DNA of 64,000 bases, taken from the NCBI RefSeq assembly GCF_000204055.1, contig NW_006768765.1, positions 62,001 to 126,000 of the forward strand, written 5' to 3'. The stretch is from Melampsora larici-populina 98AG31. Its lineage: Eukaryota; Basidiomycota; Pucciniomycetes; Pucciniales; Melampsoraceae. Of this stretch, positions 25,548 to 33,852 are shown one piece after another (positions within the stretch are counted from its first letter, which is position 1; each line of letters begins with the position of its first letter). The notes below the pieces were generated by a model, which saw nothing but the letters and a program-made list of their open reading frames with translations, was not told the DNA's origin and did no database searches. The position numbers and the translations under genes are program-made.

Positions 25548-26010
25548 GCTTTCAAACATGATTCAGTAGCTGTGATGGGATGAAGAGTATTCCAATTGTG
25601 GTACAGATCCATTAGGGATATGCAGGAGAGGGATGAAGCTCAGGATTTGGTGGCATGGAATGATATGATAGTCTTTAGAAATGAATTCATAGATGACCCC
25701 AATCCTAGGTATGAAGATGGCTATGAACCCTGTAGTACAGAGACTCTGCATCCTTTTGAGGCTGATGCGGTTAACCCTCACAGCATAAGTCTCAAAAGTA
25801 CACAGATTCTCTGGACTACAAGGCTTATAGTCATGTTCATACCTAGAGTTGTAGTCAAATATGTCTATGAATTCATCTCTAAAAGCTATCATATCATTCC
25901 ATGACACCAAATACAGAGCTCTATTCCTCTCCTGAATCTCCCTAGTGGATCTGTACCACAATTGGAATGTTCTCCATCATATCTCAGTTATTGGATCATG
26001 TTTGAAAGCC
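25548..26010. repeat. Large quasi-palindromic inverted duplication of a coding fragment
   Basis: Two arms of about 225-238 bp meet with essentially no spacer at a GGTTAACC centre (25769-25776). The left arm begins GCTTTCAAACATG at 25548 and its mirror ends at about 26010. Both arms include the same stretch, TTCCAATTGTGGTACAGATC, in opposite directions. Because of this, the plus and minus strands encode similar peptides, both starting MWYRS and both containing WNDMI followed by FR-EFID. The arms differ by scattered substitutions and small indels, so the duplication is not brand new. The encoded fragment is not a family I recognise. Confidence 0.75.
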
Positions 26011-26513
26011 ATGTCAGTGTACCACAACATATCATACCTTGGGGGAATAGGAAAATTAGGATTGGGAACTTGTTCCTGTAAGACTGGTGGTGGTGAAGGT
26101 TGAGTGGGAGCTATAACAGGCTGTGGACAGTAGTGACAAATCAGGTGATGACTGAATAGCAGGAGTAGAGGCAAGAACAGGTGTGGGTACTGGGAGAAGA
26201 CATCTAAAGACAGAAGAGAAAGAAGTCAGCAACTTGATGATAGAGAAAAGACAAGAGAATTGGAAAACCTAATGTGTATAAACTTTATGAAAAATAATAA
26301 TGATGAGGAGGTTGGGGGGGACAAAAATCAGGCAAAGAGGGGCAGTATATATGTATAGATCAAATTCAGATTTACAAAATCTACCTTTGCCATTGTTGAT
26401 TTTCTATCTTTCTTATGGTAAACATTATGTCTTTCTCATGGTGGACAGTCTAATTTCTCTCACAGCAGACAATCCACACCACAATTCATCTACATACTTT
26501 TGGCAACTCAAAA
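26011..26513. other. Spacer, possible extension of the duplicated coding fragment
   Basis: Minus-strand sequence at 25977-26174 (PNPNFPIPPRYDMLWYTDMA) continues upstream of the right arm of the inverted duplication. It suggests that arm retains more of the source gene, interrupted by a TGA. The remainder shows no feature I can support. Confidence 0.35.
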
Positions 26514-26868
26514 TCAGGGTGAGCCTCAAGCCCAATGCCCCACGGGGTCCCTGGCCCCCAAACCCTCACCCCAAGGGTTTGGTCAGGCCTTTTGGGCCTC
26601 CAATACATCAGGGACCTCAAAGGGTACAGGGCGGGGGGTCAAATGCATAGAAACCCCAATCCTACCCATGCAGCCCCCTGGTATCCCGTGGGCTTGAGGC
26701 AATTGGGTGTGGGTTTGGGGGGCCTCCTGGAAGCCGGGTTTACATTGGTTTGGGGGTGGGTTTGGGGGTGGGTTTGGGGGTGGGTTTGGGGGTGAGGGGG
26801 CTTTTCAGATTTGGGTTGGGGCACAGGTAGGCCACTACCCATGTTTTTTGGCTCAGGGCTCACCCTGA
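26514..26868. mobile_element. G-rich inverted-repeat element with 12-bp minisatellite
   Basis: Terminal inverted repeats TCAGGGTGAGCC (from 26514) and GGCTCACCCTGA (to 26868) bound a strongly GC-rich, G-skewed 355-bp segment in AT-rich surroundings. Inside, four exact copies of GGTTTGGGGGTG lie at 26747-26794. The flanks (ACTCAAAA left, ACTAAAAA right) might be an imperfect target duplication. There is no coding evidence. It is probably a non-autonomous DNA transposon; the superfamily is unknown. Confidence 0.65.
26747..26794 (+). repeat. G-rich 12-bp tandem repeat (4 copies), G-quadruplex candidate
   Basis: Four perfect head-to-tail copies of a 12-bp unit with G5 and G3 runs spaced by TTT and T. 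Several G-runs within a short distance make a G-quadruplex plausible. Confidence 0.9.
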
Positions 26869-27594
26869 ACTAAAAAAAACAATGCAATCAGAAAGCAGAT
26901 CACAATGCTTCAACACTGTTTTCTAAATATGGTAACTAATTACATATATATGTTGAGCTGGGTCCAAATAGCTCACAAGTCTGGTGTTAAAATTCCCCTT
27001 GCTCTGTTCATCTAACCTTGTCAAAACAATATCTTGCCAGAATCCATTCAGTATTTTTTCCTCATCATGATAATTCGTTGCAAGAAAGTTCTTGCTGTGG
27101 TGAAGCAAGAGTTATTATTGAGGTGTAGCAAATTGGGACCTTTCAGGACCCTGGTATCTACCAATAACTAATAAACCATGTTGGGCTACGGTGAAGTCCT
27201 GTAGAAAGTAACCAGAAGTGCTAGGCGTTAGCTCTGATATCTATCCTTTGGAGCTATTCGCCTTGGCCCGACCATAGCTCAGGTGTTTTGAACTTGAATA
27301 GCTAGGCGTTGGTTGCCCTAAAAAAATCGATTTTACAACTATGTACTTGAAACTGTCTCTTCGGCTGAAACGATTGCAAACCATTGTTTCTACATATCAA
27401 TTCCCTGAAAATCCTCATATAAGCGAATTTAAACAAAAACCGCAACTTAACACTGAATTCATCTAGAGCTCCATCAAAAATCAATTCAGCATCAAATTGA
27501 TCTATCGAAGTCCATGGAAGCAGATTCAATGGAAATCGATTAACTAGATCAATTGATATGTTTCCGCTATGTTTTTTATTATGTGCTTACTAGA
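26869..27594. other. AT-rich spacer, no supported gene
   Basis: Only short frames without recognisable motifs. It lies immediately upstream of the IRE1-derived relic and may include unrecognisable upstream parts of the captured gene. Confidence 0.4.
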
Positions 27595-28312
27595 GGTGAA
27601 CCCCTTTTGGAAGTAGCTATGAAAGAGAAATGAGTATGTTAGAGGGCGGTATGAGGTTAGAACAATCAGATGGATTTGATGAAAAGGCATTCAAAGCACA
27701 AGATTCAGTTAAATTTATGTTGAGATCCAATCCAAAAGTAAAGTGAGTAATCTTGTTTAATTTGAACAGAACAAATTAAGAAGGAGGTGACTTTGACTTT
27801 GATTTTGGTTTGATCTCTAGACCTACAGCAAAGGAAGTTTCACAAAATTCATATTTTTGGGATCCAAATAAACAATTAATGTTTTTATGTGAACTAAGTG
27901 ATAGGCTTTTAATTTTAAAGTGAGAAAGTCAATAACGTACAATTCTGGAAACTTCAAATCAATCTGAAAACATTTTGAATTGGGATCAAAGGGTAGATGA
28001 AATCTTGATTGAGGAGTGTAGAATATATGATTTTGGTTCTTTTAGAGATCTATTGGAAGTTTTGACAAATAAGGGTTGTTGTAATCTTTTCCCAGCCCTT
28101 GCTCTTCTATTTCTGTGATGTTCTTCAATCAAAAACTGATGTAGTTTATATTCTTTTGGCATCATTAAAAATATAATCTTCAAGACTCACTGGAAAATTC
28201 AAAACAAACATTAGCCCCATTACCCGGAGGATTTTCAAATTCATTCGTACAACTATTGTCTTCATCAATTATCCATGAATATTTAATCATTGAAAAGCTT
28301 ATAACTCTTGAA
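27595..28312 (+). pseudogene. IRE1 (unfolded-protein-response kinase/RNase) C-terminal fragment
   Basis: A decayed copy of the end of the IRE1 kinase and its KEN endoribonuclease domain. Exon 27595-27742 reads PFGSSYEREMSMLEGG and ends SVKFMLRSNPKVK. A 78-nt GT-AG intron (27743-27820) is retained. It continues KPTAKEVSQNSYFWDPNKQL then LMFLCELSDRLL, the end of the kinase C-lobe. After a TGA at about 27921 the RNase part resumes (NWDQRVDEILIE, then FGSFRDLLEVLTNK). After a garbled 28080-28200 stretch it ends LAPLPGGFSNSFVQLL and IIHEYLIIEK. In intact IRE1 these blocks occur in this order. The retained intron shows DNA-level copying rather than retrotransposition. It is not functional. Confidence 0.75.
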
Positions 28313-28352
28313 AGTATGTTCTTAAATCTACCTTATATGCCTTTTCTGTTGT

Positions 28353-28755
28353 AGACCGCCCAAAAGGAGCAAGAATATGCAATCAAATCATTCAAATCTG
28401 GCAAAAATAATGTGATGGTAGGCAGTGGTGTACCAAAAGGTTCAAATTTTGCAGGAATTCAAAACATGCTTCAGTTCACTATGCCAGCTCAAATCAAAAG
28501 ATATGTTCATCAAATCAGTTGTACTGGTTGGTTTGGCAAAACAGATATTGTGACTACATTCATCAATATCAATACACCTGAACTTAATTTGTTGTATTTG
28601 GAGTATCTGCTTAGTGAAGCCAAACAGAGGTCACCTCCATTCTTACAGACTGTTGAAGATCCCAATGCAGGTTGTACCAGTAATGGTGGATGTCAACTTT
28701 GTGGATATGTGTACATTCGATCTCAAAAAACAGATGATAGCTTCAGAGATTGAAG
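28353..28755 (+). pseudogene. DDX41/Abstrakt-type DEAD-box helicase C-terminal fragment
   Basis: Part of helicase domain 2 and the following zinc-knuckle region of a DDX41-like RNA helicase. The order is KEQEYAIKSFKSGKNNVMV, then GIQNMLQFTMPAQIKRYVHQ, then DIVTTFIN. EAKQRSPPFLQTVEDPNAGC and CQLCGY follow, the latter corresponding to the DDX41 CxxC knuckle. Functional helicase residues are lost: the motif VI region reads HQISCTGWFGK instead of the HRIGRTGR type, and the motif V area reads GSGVPKGSNF. It ends at a TGA at 28753-28755. It begins about 40 bp after the IRE1 relic, possibly at a former 3' splice site (TTGTAG at 28348-28353). It is a pseudogene fragment. Confidence 0.75.
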
Positions 28756-29523
28756 GATATAATTTTTTTTGTAAACAGTTTTGATAGCTTTGGGTCATTC
28801 TGCATTCAATTCTCCCAAATGGGGAGATACACAATGATGGCAAGGGACAGGGCACACCACATCATCAAGAAGAAGGTGGTGGTGATGGTGGTTATTGATA
28901 TTCCAGTGACACTTCCCTCATGTCTTTATACTTTTTGATTCATTATTCCCTGCATGTGTGTGTCCTTTATTTCTTGCTTTTTGTTGGTACAAGAAACAGA
29001 GTATAAGTTTTTACAACTACTTGCAGAGCCTTTGTCAGATTTTTCACATATACATCATTTTGCTAGTTGTATACGTGTCTGTTCCTGAAATTGAGCATTA
29101 TTATTCCTACTTGTATGCATAAAGGATGCATCTAAAGATTTCTTCTTTCATGCTCATCTGAGTGACCATATCTCATTGTGCTGAATCAGGTAAAGAGACC
29201 ATGTTTGTGGTGGTTTCACACAAAGCAACTGTGTTGGTGGTAGTTTAAGGTCAGGAGACAATTTTGGATAGTGGTCGCAGTTGTTGGGTGAACATTGGAC
29301 AGTGCAATCCATTTTTGGTTGGTGTACAGATGCTGCAGTTGTTCATCATCAGACATAAAGTGTACTTACTGCGGGGGATGGGCCCACAGAGGTTTACCGT
29401 GCATCAAAATGCACAACCCATGTCACCGTGCAAACTGGACGTAAGTCATGATTTTCAGCTAATGCAAAATCAAGAATCCCAGACCCCACAGAGAATCAGT
29501 TTTGTTTGTAGTGTTTTCAAGTC
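28756..29523. other. Spacer, no supported gene
   Basis: AT-rich sequence between the helicase relic and a TTA-flanked MITE. Nothing coding or repeated was recognised. Confidence 0.4.
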
Positions 29524-30084
29524 TTAGAGCATCCACAAGAGACTTCACAATTTTTTAAATTTGAAGTTGAAATTGTCAAATTTTGCCACAGCAGACTTTT
29601 CAAATCTTTGAACCTGACCTCCAAATTTGAAGGTTGGATTCAAGAATTTGAAAATTCAAAAATTATGTGTCAACTTGTTGTGGATTCTGCCACATCACCT
29701 CAACATATACAGCTCTACACCCCCCTTCAATACCTTTCAATTTGTTTGATCTCATTGCAAACAAGTGTGTAAGCAACTTCATGCAGTCATAAAAACACTG
29801 ATCGTGCTTGTAGATCAACATATTGTTAATGTACAATTTGTTGCACTCAACAGAGACTATTTTCAATCATTCAAATTGAACAAGCCAAGTCTGTACTGGG
29901 AGTGATGATCTTGCTGTTTGAGCTGCTTCAAGCAAGGTTGCACATGTTTGTACAGAAAATCAAAGTCCAAAAATGGATGGTGCACTGTGGGTAACAAGAT
30001 TTAAAGGCCAAAATGACCCTTGCAGCCAACTATCCAAAAGTCAGACTTTTCAAATTGTTGAAAAGTCCGCTGTGGATGCTCTTA
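29524..30084. mobile_element. PIF/Harbinger-like MITE with TTA target duplication
   Basis: Ends GAGCATCCACA (from 29527) and TGTGGATGCTC (to 30081) are perfect inverted copies and are bordered by TTA at 29524-29526 and 30082-30084. A 3-bp TTA/TAA duplication with GAGCATCCACA-type termini is typical of PIF/Harbinger elements. Inner arms are similar (GACTT and TTTGAA blocks). The interior, about 555 bp, shows no transposase, so it is non-autonomous. Confidence 0.78.
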
Positions 30085-30781
30085 GCCCCTAGGCCAATTG
30101 TAAAACAAGCATTTTGTAAACTGACTTTCCAAGGTGGACGTGTCAGCCTTCTTTCACACATGACATTTGTGATCAGCCATTGATTGTCAACCATCCACAA
30201 TGTGAAACAACACTTACTCTGTCCAACTCACCATTGAACTTTGTCACATAAGGCCATTCCTAATGTGTCTGGGCATCAAGTATCCACATTCTTGACTAGC
30301 CTTTTGATTCAATGTTGATTATGCACAATATGAACCTGAACTTCCATCCCTGAAATTTTTCATAATACCCTATTTTCAAACTGACTGGGGGTCATGTCCA
30401 GCCCAACAAAGCTTTATCCCATTTGATGGACATCATAGCTAATCTCTCTACTTATTTTCAATCACTTTCTGCTTGGACTTGCCTTCTTTTGATCTGCCGG
30501 GCTTTCTTAGCAACCTGAGACTTCCTCATGTTGATGTGGTAATCTTGGGCAAATGCTCCATGGTGCTTTGGGCTGATGATGATTGACACTCAACGGGAAT
30601 TGGTTACTTTGTGATGTATTGGCCATTCAATCATTTTAGCTGGAGAGCAGGCTTTAATTGGAGAATTTGGTATCAGCTTAAGAATGATGTTACACCTACC
30701 TTGCACAAGTGTGGAAAAATGTAATTGCCAAGGCTGAGCAGAATTGCGATAGTAATGAATTTGTGTTAAATTATGGCATTG
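30085..30781. other. Spacer between two TTA-flanked MITEs
   Basis: AT-rich, no supported gene. The short frame at 30709-30942 runs from the spacer into the next element and is not a gene. Confidence 0.4.
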
Positions 30782-31514
30782 TTAGAGCACCCACTATGGG
30801 TGCGGTAAACAGCGGTTTTATCGTAAGTTTACCGCTAAAACTTATACAGGTCCACTATGGACCTGTCTTAGACATGCGGTCCCTACGACTGCATCAAATC
30901 ATGAATCAAGCTTGTCTAAATTTACACAAGCTTGATTCATGATTTATCTTAAGATTTGACGCTTCAAATCTCAACCGTTGCTTTTTTTTGTGACTCTGCA
31001 AATCCCACACTTCATCGATTCATCACCACTTTGACATCTCACACTTGATTTGCTCATTCAAAATCGACAAACAGACTTTGATTCTTATGTGGCATTAGGT
31101 GCAAAGTATTGTTGTACAGTTGTTCACCGTGTTGGACACGGTCTTGATACGAGTCTGGGGAGGTTGAAGGAGACTTGTCGAAGAGGAAGTCAAAGGCTAT
31201 TTGCTCATATTCTTGTTGCTCTTCATCGTCATTTGAAGACTTCAAAAGAGCATTGATTGCTTGTTTCATTGAAGTAGACATTGAGATGTTTTTTTGGATG
31301 TATTATTTGAAATAGATACAATCTTTCAAGTTGTGATTTTGCCACTGTGGGATCACTTGATTCAAGGTGATTTATTGTTGGTAACTCACACAGTAAATCA
31401 CTCCATAGTGAATTTCATGCGGTAACTGATTTAGTTGTTACACGCATGATTAAATTTCGCGGTCGGGACCGCAAAATTTACGATAAAACACGCTCACCAT
31501 AGTGGGTGCTCTTA
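30782..31514. mobile_element. PIF/Harbinger-like element with N-terminal ORF remnant
   Basis: Termini GAGCACCCACTATGG (from 30785) and CCATAGTGGGTGCTC (to 31511) are perfect 15-bp inverted repeats inside a TTA duplication (30782-30784 and 31512-31514). Subterminal TTTTATCGTAA blocks are also mirrored. A near-terminal hairpin with 20-bp perfect arms lies at 30896-30915 and 30926-30945. On the minus strand 31054-31281 encodes a 75-residue frame (MSTSMKQAINALLKSS, acidic DDEEQQEYEQ) that starts with a plausible ATG. It could be the beginning of the transposase gene of the parent element; that link is inference. Confidence 0.75.
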
Positions 31515-31548
31515 GTACAATTCTACTCAAAGATAAGAGTATTGCGGC

Positions 31549-31800
31549 GGCTGGGCGCCCAGTCCCTAGTTCTCCTATAAGGGGTATATAGTGATCTAGA
31601 AATGCGACTTTTGAGCTCCTGCAGAGATACAACACATGGGATTATGTCATTGCTCACATGATTTCTGCTGGTTTCTGCCCATTTCAGAGTTGACAAAGGT
31701 TTGATACAGCTGATTGGAAGGATTAAACTTGGCTTAGACAAGCTCAAAAGTCACATTTTCATATCACTACCCCTTATAGAGCTATACCGGGGTGCTGACC
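31549..31800. mobile_element. Foldback MITE, about 250 bp
   Basis: Mirror arms share CTATAAGGGGTA, GTGAT and a perfect GACTTTTGAGCT (31606-31617) with AGCTCAAAAGTC (31741-31752). The outer parts (GGCTGGGCGCCC versus GGTCAGCACCCC) are only loosely matched, so the exact ends and the target duplication are uncertain. Confidence 0.55.
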
Positions 31801-32070
31801 TTTCCTTGTCAAATGATTTCTTTTTATTAAATGTGAAAAAAACTCAAGATTCCAATCAAGCAGCTTTCTTTAATTGTATACCTCTGTTTTGTGAAACATT
31901 TTTTGGGGGGATTCTGTAATTATATATTATATATATGAAAGTTTATGATTGAAATTATTAAGATTTTAAGACAAAAGTACTTTAGATGATCAGATTCAAC
32001 AAGAAACCAAAAAAGACAAATCAAAACAGAAAACAGAAAACAAATTGTCTAAAGTTAAATAGATCTTTTA

Positions 32071-33284
32071 TTAATTCAAGTCGAGTTCATTAATCAAACC
32101 CAAAGCATGATTTAGATTCTTAATCAGATCAGATCTTCTTCTATGATCATTCAAATCCAATGTTTCAAGTTCAATGACCGAATCATGAATCCAAGACCCA
32201 ATCAACTTCAACCTATCTTTTTCCATCACTGGATTCCTAATCCGAACCGAAGGTGCTTCATCATGATCATGATGTTCAGGTTTAGGAGGAAAGAACCAAT
32301 AAAGTGGATACCTTTTCCTACCCAAGTTTCCAAAGACTAAAGCCACAGCTAATTGTAATGCAACCATCACCAAGGTGATCGAAATAAACTCCCAACCGAT
32401 TTTCACAAAGTTAGGTGAAATGGCACCTAAGAGAGCCGTAGCACCACCGGGTGGATGGACTGTACCTGTCATGACTTGAAAGACGGCGGTGAGTGACATC
32501 GATAGACAACCGGTTAACCAACTTAAGTCTCGGGACATCTCTCCTTGAATCAGATTAGGTGTGGTTTGTAAATTAAACTTGAAGATTCGAGTGATGATGG
32601 TAGACGTTAGACTTGCGATTAGATGGCCAAAGATTACGTTTCGAGGTGTTGCAGTTGGGGTTAAAGGTGTGACGAATAAGATTATAGCGGTGGCTCCGGC
32701 TGATCCTAAGCTTAATGGAATACTTTTTGGAAAAAAATCAAGTTGGTTTGATTAATTCGGTTGGAAAGGTTTTGGGCTTTGTGAATGGGTGGTTTTGAGA
32801 AAGATTGAAATTGATTTACTTTAGGTGTGATAGATCTGAATAAGAATATGTTAAACAAATCAAAAGGATCGAAAGAAATGAACAAAAGAAAACTAAACCC
32901 AAAAACCAAAATCGATGAAATCGAGAACCCCAAGAAAGTCCAAAAAGTCAGAACCCATCAAATGATGATGGAAATGCAAAACTGTAGGTTTAAAGTGTGT
33001 AGATATTTACCAGATAAAAGGTTTTCAAAATAAATCGGTAAGAACCTTAACCAAGTGAATAACCAAATCGGTTTTAAATTCGAATTCGATTCACGATATC
33101 CCATAAATCTAGAAATGTGAAATGGTAAATTAGGTCTGATATCTATCGAACTGATTTGATTATAATATCTGCTGAAGTTTGATTTCAGGGTGGGTTTCGA
33201 TGGTCTTGATTGGTCTTCTAAGATTAATGGTCCTTGGTTTGGATGTGAAGGTTGAGGTGGGTTTGATTGCATTTTTTCGTGCAT
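32071..33284 (-). CDS. HPP-family integral membrane protein
   Basis: HPP proteins are small membrane proteins of four to five helices. Some plant and cyanobacterial members have been linked to nitrite transport, but the fungal role is not established. The last exon (32071-32722) is clear. It carries GSAGATAIILFVTPLTPTAT and PRNVIFGHLIASLTSTII, with the family's signature HPPGGATALLGA inside MTGTVHPPGGATALLGAISP. Two helices and a charged C-terminal tail follow. A first exon begins at the ATG at 33282-33284 with a Pro-rich leader and SRFMGYR, the usual start of fungal HPP proteins. The middle part (about 32820-33030), which should encode the first helix (FLGFSISSILVFGFSFLLF), is present but could not be joined in phase with GT-AG introns. 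Either I missed a small exon or the gene is damaged there. Confidence 0.7.
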
Positions 33285-33852
33285 GGGATTGTATGTTGAA
33301 TGATTTGATGCTCAAACTCGTTAAATCAGCTATGGAAATCGAAAAACGCGTTGATGATCGGTTTGCAAGGTGAGCGAATGAGCGAAATCGAGCGAACAAG
33401 AGTCTCACACTTTTCGCGATCGTGTCTTTGAATGGAGCTCTGATATTGGAGAAAGATATCGAAATCGAAATGGAAATCAAGGCGAAAGGGCTGTTTATCT
33501 AGAACGAAGTTATAGTTTGATGGACAGTCAAAAGTTAGGATAGAATCAGATTGGATGTGGATTCCCGAGGAGAATTCAGTTCAGAGATCCATCGAATGGG
33601 TCCAACTCGATTCAAACATCCCCTACACTGGAGTAGCAGCTCGATTGAGGACTCGCGTCGTGAAGATCAAAAAGAGGATCAGGAACTATTTTCATTAAGC
33701 AAACCATCATCAATCATCAAAAAAAAGTATTCAGATGAAAAGGTACAAAATACGGATTGAGCTGAGTTACTCTAACTCTTCTTGGCTTGGAATATATAAA
33801 GTCAAACAATACAAACACCAAGACCTCAATCATCTGTGAGAAATCAGTCAAA
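33285..33852. promoter_or_regulatory. Divergent intergenic region between HPP and tetraspanin genes
   Basis: About 570 bp separates the minus-strand HPP start from the plus-strand tetraspanin start, so it probably holds both promoters. The open frame at 33551-33760 has no domain. No convincing TATA box was singled out. Confidence 0.45.

Noticed and set aside
26300..26863. Several Gly/Pro-rich frames over the G-rich element
   Set aside because: Product of the G-rich minisatellite and base skew, not a gene.
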